This document shows, piece by piece, positions 56,351 to 64,000 of a DNA stretch of 64,000 bases. A program made the translations under genes and the position numbers. The DNA is from Streptomyces sp. 2131.1 (GTDB lineage Bacteria; Actinomycetota; Actinomycetes; Streptomycetales; Streptomycetaceae). Position 1 is the first letter of the stretch, and each line of letters begins with the position of its first letter. The stretch covers positions 2,728,001-2,792,000 of the forward strand of contig NZ_FNSY01000001.1 in the NCBI RefSeq assembly GCF_900105515.1, written 5' to 3'. The notes under the pieces are model-generated. The model did no database searches, was not told the DNA's origin, and was given only the letters and a program-made list of their open reading frames with translations.

Positions 56351-57709
56351 CTAGCCCAGCGCCGACTTCACGACGTCCGCCAGCCGGCCCGCGACCGCGC
56401 GCGCCTGCTCGATGTCCGCCGCCTCGACCATGACCCGTACCAGCGGCTCCGTGCCCGACGGGCGCAGCAGCACGCGGCCGGTGGCGCCCAGCTCGTGCTC
56501 GGCCTGCGTGACGGCGGCGGACACCTCCTGCGAGGTGTGCACGCGGGACTTGTCGACGTCCGGGACGTTGACGAGGACCTGCGGCAGGCGCTCCATGACC
56601 CCGGCCAGCTCCGCGAGCGAGCGGCCCGTCGCGGCGACCCGGGCCGCGAGCATCAGGCCGGTCAGCGTGCCGTCGCCGGTCGTGGCGTGGTCCAGGACGA
56701 TGACGTGGCCGGACTGCTCGCCGCCCAGCGCGTAGCCCTCGGCCTTCATCGACTCCAGGACGTACCGGTCGCCGACGGCCGTCTGGACGAGCCGGATGCC
56801 CTCGCGCTCCATGGCGATCTTGAAGCCGAGGTTCGACATCACGGTGCCGACGACGGCGTCCCCGCGCAGCTGGCCGGCCTCGCGCATGGCGAGGGCCAGC
56901 ACGGCGAGGATCTGGTCGCCGTCGACCTCCTCGCCCGCCGCGTCGACGGCCAGGCAGCGGTCGGCGTCGCCGTCGTGCGCGATGCCCAGGTGCGCGCCGT
57001 GCTCGACGACGGCGGCGCGCAGTAGCGCCAGGTGCGTCGAGCCGCAGCCGTCATTGATGTTCAGCCCGTCCGGCTCGGCGCCGATCGTGACGACCTCGGC
57101 CCCGGCGCGGGCGAACGCCTCGGGCGAGACGCGGGCGGCGGCGCCGTGGGCCTCGTCGAGGACGACCTTCAGGCCGTCGAGGCGGTTCGGCAGGACGCCG
57201 ATGAGGTGGGCGACGTAGCGGTCGAAGCCCTCGGCGTAGTCGGTGACGCGGCCGACGCCGGCGCCGGTGGGGCGGGTCCACGGCTCTCCGGTGCGGTGCT
57301 GCTCGTACACCGTCTCGATGCGGTCCTCCAGCTCGTCGGCGAGCTTGTGACCGCCCCGGGCGAAGAACTTGACACCGTTGTCCGGCATGGCGTTGTGGCT
57401 GGCCGAGAGCATGACCCCGATGTCGGCGCCCAGGGCACCGGTGAGGTGGGCGACGGCCGGGGTCGGCAGCACGCCGACCCGCAGGACGTCGACGCCCGCG
57501 CTCGCGAGGCCGGCCACCACGGCGGCCTCCAGGAACTCTCCGGAGGCACGCGGGTCGCGGCCCACCACGGCCGTCGGCCGATGGCCCTCGAAGGTGCCCG
57601 CCTCGGCCAGTACGTGCGCCGCGGCCACCGAGAGGCCGAGCGCGAGCTCGGCCGTCAGGTCCGCATTGGCGACGCCGCGCACGCCGTCCGTGCCGAAGAG
57701 TCGTCCCAC
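56351..57709 (-). CDS. glmM: phosphoglucosamine mutase GlmM
   Basis: 452 residues. It converts glucosamine-6-phosphate to glucosamine-1-phosphate for UDP-GlcNAc. [12 protein letters not shown] starts the alpha-phosphohexomutase fold; the phosphoserine is in [13 protein letters not shown] near residue 101, the metal loop DGDADRCL near 243, the sugar loop GGEQSGH near 324 and the phosphate-binding loop [12 protein letters not shown] near 414. Four domains, full length. It lies after rpsI and rplM on the minus strand. Confidence 0.96.
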   Translation of the reverse strand: MGRLFGTDGVRGVANADLTAELALGLSVAAAHVLAEAGTFEGHRPTAVVGRDPRASGEFLEAAVVAGLASAGVDVLRVGVLPTPAVAHLTGALGADIGVMLSASHNAMPDNGVKFFARGGHKLADELEDRIETVYEQHRTGEPWTRPTGAGVGRVTDYAEGFDRYVAHLIGVLPNRLDGLKVVLDEAHGAAARVSPEAFARAGAEVVTIGAEPDGLNINDGCGSTHLALLRAAVVEHGAHLGIAHDGDADRCLAVDAAGEEVDGDQILAVLALAMREAGQLRGDAVVGTVMSNLGFKIAMEREGIRLVQTAVGDRYVLESMKAEGYALGGEQSGHVIVLDHATTGDGTLTGLMLAARVAATGRSLAELAGVMERLPQVLVNVPDVDKSRVHTSQEVSAAVTQAEHELGATGRVLLRPSGTEPLVRVMVEAADIEQARAVAGRLADVVKSALG

Positions 57710-57814
57710 TGGTGTCCTCCGAAAGTGCTCCGAAACGCAAAAGTCAGATCACGCAAACCAACAAGCCTATGAACGCCTTATGTCGCTATATGCCCGAGGA
57801 TGTCGATAAACGAA

Positions 57815-57847
57815 CGCCCCGGCAGCACGAGGTGTGCCGCCGGGGCG
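57815..57847 (-). terminator. hairpin after rpsI
   Basis: Stem CGCCCCGGC/GCCGGGGCG with an inner GCAC/GTGC pairing closes the rplM-rpsI message. It lies 28 bases past the rpsI stop codon. Confidence 0.7.
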
Positions 57848-57874
57848 AACGTATAACGCGGATGAGCAGGCGGT

Positions 57875-58399
57875 TTAGCGCTTGCTGTACTGCGGGGCCT
57901 TGCGGGCCTTCTTGAGACCGGCCTTCTTGCGCTCGACCGCACGGTCGTCGCGGGAGAGGAAGCCGGCCTTCTTCAGCGTCGCGCGGTTGTTGTCCACGTC
58001 CGCCTCGTTCAGCGCGCGGGCCACGCCGAGGCGCAGGGCGCCGGCCTGACCCGAGACGCCGCCACCCGCGATGCGGGCGATGACGTCGTAACGGCCGTCG
58101 AGCTCGAGCACCTTGAAGGGCTCGTTGACTTCCTGCTGGTGCACCTTGTTCGGGAAGTAGCTCTCGAGGGTGCGCCCGTTGATCTTCCACTTGCCGGTGC
58201 CCGGAACGATCCGGACGCGGGCGATGGCGTTCTTGCGACGGCCAAGGCCGGCGGCGGGCTGCGGGTCGCCGAAGCGGCCGGCGAGCGACTCGGAGGTGTA
58301 CTCACCCTCGACGGGGACCTCCGACTCGAAGGTGGTCACCTCGGCGTAGGTCTCCTCGCCCTCGGTGCCCTCGGCGGTCTCAACAGTGGTCTCGGCCAC
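57875..58399 (-). CDS. rpsI: ribosomal protein S9
   Basis: 174 residues; the family core is about 130, so there is an acidic N-terminal extension of about 45 residues ([19 protein letters not shown]) typical of actinobacteria. The conserved core starts near [24 protein letters not shown] and includes [15 protein letters not shown]; the C-terminus [12 protein letters not shown] reaches the P-site tRNA. Expressed with rplM, 45 bases upstream. Confidence 0.97.
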   Translation of the reverse strand: MAETTVETAEGTEGEETYAEVTTFESEVPVEGEYTSESLAGRFGDPQPAAGLGRRKNAIARVRIVPGTGKWKINGRTLESYFPNKVHQQEVNEPFKVLELDGRYDVIARIAGGGVSGQAGALRLGVARALNEADVDNNRATLKKAGFLSRDDRAVERKKAGLKKARKAPQYSKR

Positions 58400-58444
58400 G
58401 ATTCTCCTCAGATCTTTCTTTATGTCTTTGGGGGGAGGCCGGAA

Positions 58445-58888
58445 CTACTGCGCGACCTGGGTGATCTCGTACGGGACCGGCTGCTGCGCAGCGTGCGGGT
58501 GCTGCTCGCCCGCGTAGACCTTCAGCTTCGAGATCATCTGGCGGCCCAGGGAGTTCTTGGGGATCATGCCCTTGATGGCCTTCTCGACGGCCTTCTCGGG
58601 GTTGTTCGCGAGGAGGTCGTCGTAGCGCACGGAGCGCAGACCGCCCGGGAACCCGGAGTGGCGGTAGGCCATCTTCTGGGTCCGCTTGTTGCCGGACAGG
58701 TGAACCTTGTCGGCGTTGATGATGATGACGAAGTCGCCCATGTCCATGTGGGGGGCGTAGATCGCCTTGTGCTTGCCTCGCAGGAGGTTCGCAGCCGTGG
58801 TGGCGAGACGGCCCAGGACGACGTCCTGTGCGTCAATGATGTGCCACTGGCGAGTCACATCGCCGGGCTTGGGGCTGTACGTACGCAC
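58445..58888 (-). CDS. rplM: ribosomal protein L13
   Basis: 147 residues. An early assembly protein of the 50S subunit. [31 protein letters not shown] and [31 protein letters not shown] are family motifs. First gene of the rplM-rpsI operon, with a 227-base upstream region to the next gene. In other bacteria L13 or its leader is involved in autogenous control; whether this holds here is unknown. Confidence 0.97.
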   Translation of the reverse strand: MRTYSPKPGDVTRQWHIIDAQDVVLGRLATTAANLLRGKHKAIYAPHMDMGDFVIIINADKVHLSGNKRTQKMAYRHSGFPGGLRSVRYDDLLANNPEKAVEKAIKGMIPKNSLGRQMISKLKVYAGEQHPHAAQQPVPYEITQVAQ

Positions 58889-59115
58889 TTCGTAGCCTTC
58901 GCTTCTTCAGTGGATGGGGTCCAGACACACGACACCTCTGAAGCGATCATGCAGCTGGGGCGCACAATGCCGGGACGAGGCCCGTATGCGTGCCACTGGT
59001 AACTGCTCCAGAGAACCTGCGTGAGGGCTCTGCGCGCCTTGACGGCGCAGCCCAAACGCATAACAAACGTCGAGACTACCCGCCCGGTCCCGGACGGGTC
59101 AAAACGCCTCCGCCG
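58889..59115 (-). promoter_or_regulatory. rplM upstream region, long leader
   Basis: 227 bases without a supported gene between rplM and the ABC-F ATPase. On the minus strand a TTATGCG hexamer near 59060 could be a -10, which would leave a 5' leader of more than 150 bases. A short hairpin-forming stretch (GCGCGC with AGGCG) lies around 59030-59045. No known leader motif is recognised. Confidence 0.45.
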
Positions 59116-60735
59116 CTACCGCGCCCGCTCGACCCGCCGCTCGTCCCACACCGGCTCCGACGTCTCGCGTACGACCCCGTCCGAGCCGAAGACCAGGTAC
59201 CGGTCGAAGCTCTTCGCGAACCACCGGTCGTGCGTCACCGCGAGCACCGTGCCCTCGTACGCCTCCAGACCGTCCTGGAGCGCCTCCGCCGACTCCAGGT
59301 CCAGGTTGTCCGTCGGCTCGTCGAGCAGCAGCGCGGTCGTGCCGGACAGCTCCAGGAGCAGGATCTGGAACCGGGCCTGCTGGCCGCCCGACAGCTTCTC
59401 GAACGGCTGGTCCCCCTGCCGCTCCAGCTCGTAGCGGCGCAGCACGGACATCGCGGCGCCCCGGTCCTTCGCGTGCTCGGTCCACAGGATGTCGACGAGC
59501 GTGCGGCCCAGCAGCTCCGGGTGCGCGTGGGTCTGCGCGAAGTGGCCGGGGACGACCCGGGCACCGAGCTTCCACTCCCCCGTGTGCGCCACCGGCTCGC
59601 CCGCGAGGAGCCGCAGGAAGTGCGACTTGCCGGACCCGTTGGAGCCGAGGACCGCGACCCGTTCCCCGTAGAAGACCTCCAGGTCGAACGGCTTCATCAG
59701 GCCGGTCAGCTCCAGCCGCGCGCAGGTCACCGCCCGCACCCCGGTCCGGCCGCCGCGCAGCCGCATCCGGATGTCCTGCTCGCGCGGCGGCTCCGGCGGC
59801 GGACCCGCCTCCTCGAACTTCCGGAACCGGGTCTGCATCGCGTGGTAGCGGCTCGCCATGTCGGGGCTGATCGCCGCCTGCTGCCGCAGCCGGTGCACGA
59901 GCGCCTTCAGCCGCTTGTGCTCCTCCTCCCACCGGCGCAGCAGCTCCTCGAAGCGGGCGAACCGCTCCTTGCGGGCCTGGTGGTACGTGTCGAAGCCGCC
60001 ACCGTGCACCCATACGTCGCTGCCGGCCGGGCCCGGCTCCACGCTGACGATCTTCTGCGCGGCCCGGGACAGCAGTTCCCGGTCGTGCGAGACGAAGAGG
60101 ACCGTCTTACGGGTCTCCTTCAGCCGCTCCTCCAGCCACCGCTTGCCGGGGACGTCGAGGTAGTTGTCCGGCTCGTCGAGCAGCAGCACCTCGTCGGGGC
60201 CGCGCAGCAGGGCCTCCAGGACCAGCCGCTTCTGCTCACCACCGGACAGCGTGCGCACCTCGCGCCACTGCGCCTTCTCGTACGGGACGCCGAGCGCGGC
60301 CGTCGTGCACATGTCCCAGAGCGTCTCGGCCTCGTACCCCCGCGCCTCCGCCCAGTCGCTCAGCGCCTGCGCGTACGCCATCTGCGCGGCCTCGTCGTCC
60401 ACGGTGAGGATGCGCTCCTCGGCACGGTCGACGGCGCGCGCGGCCTCCTGGATGCGGGGCTGCGCCACGGAGACCAGCAGGTCGCGGACCGTGCGCTCGT
60501 CGCGCACCGAGCCGACGAACTGCCGCATCACGCCGAGCCCGCCGCTCACGGACACCGAGCCGCCGTGCGGCTGGAGCTCCCCGGCGAGCAGCCGCAGCAG
60601 CGTGGTCTTGCCGGCCCCGTTCGCCCCGACGAGGGCGACCACGGCACCGTCGGCCACCCGGAACGAGGCGTCGCCGAGCAGCACCCGCCCGTCCGGAAGG
60701 TAGTACTCAAGGTGGCCTGCTTCGAGATGTCCCAT
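59116..60735 (-). CDS. ABC-F family ATPase (ribosome-associated)
   Basis: 539 residues from the ATG at 60735, with two ABC domains and no membrane part. Domain 1 (about 5-230) has Walker A GANGAGKTTLL, signature LSGGEQKRL, and Walker B LLLDEPDNYLD; domain 2 (about 315-520) has GSNGSGKSHFL, KLSGGQQARF and LLLDEPTDNLD. A basic coiled linker (ERFARFEELLRRWEEEHKRLKAL) joins them, the usual arm that reaches into the ribosomal tRNA-exit or peptidyl-transferase region. ABC-F proteins act on stalled ribosomes or protect against antibiotics; substrate class is open. Divergent from a membrane-anchored protein gene. Confidence 0.88.
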   Translation of the reverse strand: MGHLEAGHLEYYLPDGRVLLGDASFRVADGAVVALVGANGAGKTTLLRLLAGELQPHGGSVSVSGGLGVMRQFVGSVRDERTVRDLLVSVAQPRIQEAARAVDRAEERILTVDDEAAQMAYAQALSDWAEARGYEAETLWDMCTTAALGVPYEKAQWREVRTLSGGEQKRLVLEALLRGPDEVLLLDEPDNYLDVPGKRWLEERLKETRKTVLFVSHDRELLSRAAQKIVSVEPGPAGSDVWVHGGGFDTYHQARKERFARFEELLRRWEEEHKRLKALVHRLRQQAAISPDMASRYHAMQTRFRKFEEAGPPPEPPREQDIRMRLRGGRTGVRAVTCARLELTGLMKPFDLEVFYGERVAVLGSNGSGKSHFLRLLAGEPVAHTGEWKLGARVVPGHFAQTHAHPELLGRTLVDILWTEHAKDRGAAMSVLRRYELERQGDQPFEKLSGGQQARFQILLLELSGTTALLLDEPTDNLDLESAEALQDGLEAYEGTVLAVTHDRWFAKSFDRYLVFGSDGVVRETSEPVWDERRVERAR

Positions 60736-60787
60736 GCACAGCATTGTCACGGGCCTCGGCGGGATCACCCAACCGGATTAAAGGCCC

Positions 60788-60793
60788 TAGGAT
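60788..60793 (+). promoter_or_regulatory. -10 element for the gene at 60801
   Basis: TAGGAT followed by seven bases and then the ATG, the arrangement of a leaderless message. Confidence 0.55.
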
Positions 60794-60800
60794 GCGCGGC

Positions 60801-61673
60801 ATGAGCTTTGGGGATGGGGGGCCCTCCTGGGGGCCTGCGGGGCCCGCGGGGCCGGGGAACAGCGGAACTCCCGACTGGGAGGCAATGGCCGAGGCGTCCG
60901 CGTCACGCGCCAGGCGCAGGAAGTGGCTGATGATCGGCGGCGGCGCGCTCGCCACCGCGGCCGTCGCGGCGCTCGTGGCGACGGCGGTCATCCGGGCCAA
61001 CGGCCACGACCCCGGCGCCACCGCCGGGAAGCACGCCGGCGAACTGCCCACCGCGAACGACCTGCCGAGCGAGACCTCCGCGCCCGAGCCGTCCTTCTCC
61101 TCGGTCGCGCCGCCGCCCCCGCCGGACCCCAGGGACTACATAGCCGACGCCAGGAAGGACCGGCTGCCGGTCGGCGTCGAGGCGTTCTTCCCCGGCGACA
61201 AGCTGGTCTCGCGCGGCCACACCTACGCCAGGGGCGCGACCCACCGCACCACGAGCTGCGCCTCGACCACCCAGGGCGCGCTGGGCTCCATCCTCACCGC
61301 CAACGGCTGCGACCAGGTCATCCGGGCCACGTACAGCCGGGACGGCGTGGCGGTCACCGTCGGCATCGCGGTCTTCAAGACCGAGGCCCGGGCGAAGAAG
61401 ACCGCCCAGCAGGCCAGCGGCGGCCTGGCCTCGCTCAGCGGGTCCGGCGTCCCGGTCTTCTGCCGCGACGGCGCGATCTGCCGCCGCACCGCGAACTCGT
61501 ACGGCCGGTACGCGTACTTCACGGTCGGCGGCTTCACGAACGGCAAGAACGTCACCAAGGCGGACAAGAACGTGTTCACCGTCGGCGACGACCTGACGGA
61601 CTACACGTTCCGCCAGATCCGCCACCGCGGCGAGGTCCAGGCATCGGCCGCCGCGAACCTCACGACGACCTAG
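60801..61673 (+). CDS. membrane-anchored exported protein of unknown function
   Basis: 290 residues from the ATG at 60801. Residues 1-40 are Gly/Pro-rich and cytosolic with an RARRRK stop-transfer cluster, 42-64 a single transmembrane helix, then a Pro/Ser linker (LPTANDLPSETSAPEPSFSS and PPPPPDPRDY), and a domain outside the membrane (about 120-290). That domain contains SCAST, NGC, FCRDGAIC (four cysteines, two possible disulfides) and a YAYFTVGGFTNGK stretch. Family unknown to me. Divergent from the ABC-F gene, sharing a 65-base promoter region; convergent on truA. Confidence 0.72.
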   Translation: MSFGDGGPSWGPAGPAGPGNSGTPDWEAMAEASASRARRRKWLMIGGGALATAAVAALVATAVIRANGHDPGATAGKHAGELPTANDLPSETSAPEPSFSSVAPPPPPDPRDYIADARKDRLPVGVEAFFPGDKLVSRGHTYARGATHRTTSCASTTQGALGSILTANGCDQVIRATYSRDGVAVTVGIAVFKTEARAKKTAQQASGGLASLSGSGVPVFCRDGAICRRTANSYGRYAYFTVGGFTNGKNVTKADKNVFTVGDDLTDYTFRQIRHRGEVQASAAANLTTT

Positions 61674-61682
61674 CAGGCCGGC

Positions 61683-62537
61683 CTAGCAGCAGGAGGCCCC
61701 CGGCAGGCTCCGCACGTTGCGCGCCTCCACCGCACGCGCCGCCAGCAGCTCGTCCGCCGGGTACGCGACCTCCTCCAGCGTCAGCCCGTGCGGACGCACC
61801 ACGTGCACCCCGGGGTCGCGCACCCCGGCCGCCAGCACCTCGGCCGGCCACGGGTCGGGGCGCCGCCCGTCGCCGACGAAGAGCATCGCGCCCACCAGGG
61901 CCCGCACCATGTTGTGGCAGAAGGCGTCCGCCTGCACGGTCCCGGTGATGATCCCGGTCTCCGCGTCGCGCACCCAGTGCAGCTTCTGGAGCGTCCGGAT
62001 GGTCGTCGCGCCCTCGCGCTTCTTGCAGTACGCGGCGAAGTCGTGCTCCCCGGTCATCCGGGCCGCGGCGGCGTTCATCGCGGCCACGTCCAGCGGCCGG
62101 TCGTGCCAGAGCACGTGGCCCCGGACCAGGGGGTCGACGCCGCCGGGGCGGTCGGCGACACGGTACGCGTACCGGCGCCACAGGGCCGAGAAGCGGGCGT
62201 TGAACCCGGGCGGCGCCTCCTTGATCCGCCAGACCCGCACATCGGCGGCCATCCGCCCCGCGAGCCGCCGCAGCAGCTTCTCCTCGTGCTCGGCCCACAC
62301 CTCGGCCGGCAGGTCCACATGGGCGACCTGACCGCGGGCGTGCACCCCGGCGTCGGTGCGGCCGGCCACCGTCAGGTCGTACGTTCGCGAGGAGCGGGTC
62401 ACGGTCCGCAGCGCGTCCTCGATCTCGCCCTGGACCGTCCGCCGGGCGGTCTGCTTCGCCCAGCCCGAGAAGTCCTTGCCGTCGTAGGCCAGGTCCAGCC
62501 GCACCCGTACGAAGCCGGGCTCCACGTCGTCACTCAC
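61683..62537 (-). CDS. truA: tRNA pseudouridine synthase TruA
   Basis: 284 residues. It makes pseudouridine at positions 38-40 of tRNA anticodon stems. Catalytic aspartate in [15 protein letters not shown] (near residue 61), plus FSGWAKQ at the start and [15 protein letters not shown] near 215. A C-terminal [13 protein letters not shown] tail of two cysteines is unusual. Downstream of rplQ on the same strand; the standard rplQ-truA pairing. Confidence 0.95.
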   Translation of the reverse strand: MSDDVEPGFVRVRLDLAYDGKDFSGWAKQTARRTVQGEIEDALRTVTRSSRTYDLTVAGRTDAGVHARGQVAHVDLPAEVWAEHEEKLLRRLAGRMAADVRVWRIKEAPPGFNARFSALWRRYAYRVADRPGGVDPLVRGHVLWHDRPLDVAAMNAAAARMTGEHDFAAYCKKREGATTIRTLQKLHWVRDAETGIITGTVQADAFCHNMVRALVGAMLFVGDGRRPDPWPAEVLAAGVRDPGVHVVRPHGLTLEEVAYPADELLAARAVEARNVRSLPGASCC

Positions 62538-62567
62538 CAGCGCATCCTCTCAAGATCCCGCACAGCC

Positions 62568-62609
62568 GAACGGGCCCGCACCTCCCCGGAGGGTGGTGCG
62601 GACCCGTTC
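62568..62609 (-). terminator. hairpin between rplQ and truA
   Basis: Stem GAACGGGCCCGCACC pairs with GGTGCGGACCCGTTC (one mismatch) around a 12-base loop, 17 bases past the rplQ stop on the minus strand. It may end or attenuate the ribosomal-protein transcript before truA. Confidence 0.75.
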
Positions 62610-62625
62610 AGTGGTTCCGGAACGC

Positions 62626-63102
62626 TCAGGCGTCCTTCGCGTCCTCGACGGACTCGACCGGGGTCTCGTCCTTCTTGGCCGCGTCTTCCTTGACCGCACG
62701 CTTGGTGGCGGCCTCGGCCTCACCGGTGGCCTGCTGCGCCACGGTCAGCGCCTCGACCAGCTCGATGACGGCCATCGGGGCGTTGTCGCCACGACGGTTG
62801 CCGATCTTGGTGATGCGGGTGTAACCACCGGGGCGGTTCTCGTACCGCGGGGCGATCTCGGTGAAGAGCGTGTGGACGATGCCCTTGTCCGTGATCGACT
62901 GCAGCACCAGGCGACGGTTGTGGATGTCGCCCTTCTTCGCCTTGGTGATGAAACGCTCCGCGACCGGACGCAGGCGGCGGGCCTTGGCCTCGGTCGTGGT
63001 GATGCGGCCGTGCTCGAACAGCGACTTCGCGAGGTTGTTGAGAAGAAGCTTCTCGTGCGCGGCGCTGCCGCCCAGACGGGCACCCTTGGCGGGCTTCGGC
63101 AT
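62626..63102 (-). CDS. rplQ: ribosomal protein L17
   Basis: 158 residues from the ATG at 63102 with AAGGAG seven bases upstream; an in-frame ATG at 63126 is not preferred. Core motif [42 protein letters not shown] in the first 60 residues. The C-terminal 45 residues are an acidic Ala/Glu/Lys extension ([31 protein letters not shown]) often seen in actinobacteria. Part of the large ribosomal-protein cluster, following rpoA. Confidence 0.96.
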   Translation of the reverse strand: MPKPAKGARLGGSAAHEKLLLNNLAKSLFEHGRITTTEAKARRLRPVAERFITKAKKGDIHNRRLVLQSITDKGIVHTLFTEIAPRYENRPGGYTRITKIGNRRGDNAPMAVIELVEALTVAQQATGEAEAATKRAVKEDAAKKDETPVESVEDAKDA

Positions 63103-63239
63103 GGGTTTTCTCCTTGTGTGCTGCACCGGCCGTATCAGGTACCGGTGTCAGTTCCCACCCGGCGGCTGCCGAGCGGAAGTGTGTGTGCTGTCTCCGGACC
63201 GGCTCTCGCGAGTCGAATCCGCACTCAGAATCCGGGCCC

Positions 63240-63405
63240 CAGCCCGAAAACCAAGGGCGCCCGCACTCGACATCAGGCCTCAGCCCGAAAACCACGGGCG
63301 TCCGCCCCCGAAGTCCGGGCCTCAGCCCGAAAACGAGGCGCGTCCGCACTGGACATCGAGCCTCAGCCCGAAAATCAAGCCCGTCCGGCGATTGAGGACG
63401 AAAGT
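63240..63405. repeat. four degenerate 41-42-bp units between rpoA and rplQ
   Basis: Units start with CAGCCCGAAAA at 63240, 63281, 63323 and 63364. Each continues with a CG-rich block containing GCGYCCGC or CCGTCCGG. The fourth ends in the interspersed repeat (63378-63399). The 352-base rplQ-rpoA gap (63103-63454) contains nothing else I can identify. Confidence 0.8.
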
Positions 63406-63454
63406 CCTCGCCCGGACCGGGACACCCACACGGGCACCCCGGCCGGGAGGCGAC

Positions 63455-64000
63455 TCAGTACTGCTCGGTCTCCACGAAACCGGCGTCCGCGTCGTCATCG
63501 GCGCCGAAGGCGTCGGCGGCGGCGGTCGGGTCGAAGCCGGGAGGCGAGTCCTTCAGCGCCAGGCCCATACCGGCCAGCTTCGCCTTGACCTCGTCGATCG
63601 ACTTCGCACCGAAGTTGCGGATGTCGAGCAGGTCCGCCTCGGAGCGGGCCACCAGCTCGCCCACCGAGTGGATGCCCTCGCGCTTCAGGCAGTTGTACGA
63701 GCGGACCGTGAGCTCCAGCTCCTCGATCGGCAGCGCCAGGTCCGCCGCGAGCGCGGCGTCCGTCGGCGACGGGCCCATGTCGATGCCCTCGGCGTCGATG
63801 TTGAGCTCGCGCGCCAGACCGAACAGCTCGACCAGGGTCTTACCGGCCGAAGCCATCGCGTCACGCGGACGCATGGCCTGCTTGGTCTCGACGTCGACGA
63901 TCAGCTTGTCGAAGTCGGTGCGCTGCTCGACACGGGTCGCCTCGACCTTGTACGTGACCTTGAGCACCGGCGAGTAGATGGAGTCGACCGGGATACGGCC
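63455..64000 (-). CDS. rpoA: RNA polymerase alpha subunit, 3' part
   Basis: The stop codon is at 63455 and the start lies beyond the window's right end, so this is the C-terminal half to two-thirds. Visible are the end of the assembly domain ([20 protein letters not shown]) and the whole C-terminal domain, which contacts UP elements and activators ([53 protein letters not shown]). The acidic tail [14 protein letters not shown] is as usual in Streptomyces. The frame is open to the last base. Confidence 0.97.
   Translation of the reverse strand, partial: GRIPVDSIYSPVLKVTYKVEATRVEQRTDFDKLIVDVETKQAMRPRDAMASAGKTLVELFGLARELNIDAEGIDMGPSPTDAALAADLALPIEELELTVRSYNCLKREGIHSVGELVARSEADLLDIRNFGAKSIDEVKAKLAGMGLALKDSPPGFDPTAAADAFGADDDADAGFVETEQY

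Noticed and set aside
63240..63405. CRISPR array
   Set aside because: Repeats are degenerate, directly adjacent, without unique spacers of constant length and without cas genes.

Overview
This window is chromosomal DNA from a Streptomyces-type actinomycete. The GC content is very high, third codon positions are strongly G/C-biased, and the sporulation regulators BldM and WhiD are present. So are a His-tailed GroEL1 and a long gene order shared with other actinobacteria. From established knowledge, Mycobacterium tuberculosis carries choD-guaB3-guaB2-sigD-whiB3-groEL1-groES-tsaD-rimI-tsaB-tsaE-alr-nnr-glmS-glmM-rpsI-rplM-truA-rplQ-rpoA in the same relative order. Most of this window is therefore the ancestral core with Streptomyces-specific insertions. 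No phage, insertion sequence, tRNA, rRNA or CRISPR array is visible.

Layout. 1-12.9 kb, all on the minus strand: a ChoD-like GMC oxidoreductase, an aldehyde dehydrogenase, three tandem one-pass membrane proteins of the Ser/Thr kinase family and glpD. The middle kinase-like protein is a degenerate pseudokinase interrupted by a repeat-rich insertion. 13-16 kb: a nucleotide-sugar dehydrogenase homologue without its catalytic cysteine, a small membrane protein and a secreted protein of unusual base composition. 16-21 kb: the guaB3, guaB, SigD/ShbA-like sigma factor, bldM and whiD block. The bldM frame is broken by one base in a G run. 21-30 kb: a LysR regulator and a short-chain dehydrogenase, then an inducible carbohydrate locus. 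That locus has a DUF2264 protein, a DeoR/LacI hybrid regulator, an ABC importer without its own ATPase and a 2-hydroxyacid dehydrogenase. 30-33 kb: groEL and groES with two CIRCE operators. 33-44 kb: a polysaccharide deacetylase, the t6A genes tsaD, rimI, tsaB and tsaE, alr, nnr and acpS, with several small unknown genes between them. 44-52 kb: glmS, then an accessory block with an MFS pump, an Lrp-type regulator, a LysR regulator and a small oxidoreductase set. 52-64 kb: a DUF4396 membrane protein beside a CsoR-like operator, argG, coaA, DUF389, glmM, rpsI, rplM, an ABC-F ATPase, truA, rplQ and the 3' part of rpoA.

How the parts fit together. glmS and glmM make glucosamine-phosphate for the wall, alr makes D-alanine, and tsaB, tsaD and tsaE make t6A on tRNA. 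guaB feeds guanine nucleotide synthesis. The ribosomal protein genes and rpoA form the growth core. The kinase trio, sigma factor, bldM and whiD are signalling and developmental regulators. A short interspersed repeat (core AGCCCGTCCGGCGATTGAGG) marks several gene borders and has grown into a tandem array between rpoA and rplQ.

The strongest candidates for something undescribed are the pseudokinase inside the kinase trio, a family of apparently inactive enzyme homologues (pseudokinase, cysteine-less UDP-sugar dehydrogenase, cysteine-less L,D-transpeptidase fold, cysteine-less GuaB3), and a 58-residue gene preceded by an iron-box-like palindrome. Gene starts were chosen by ribosome-binding site or by a -10 hexamer next to the start codon, and some remain uncertain.
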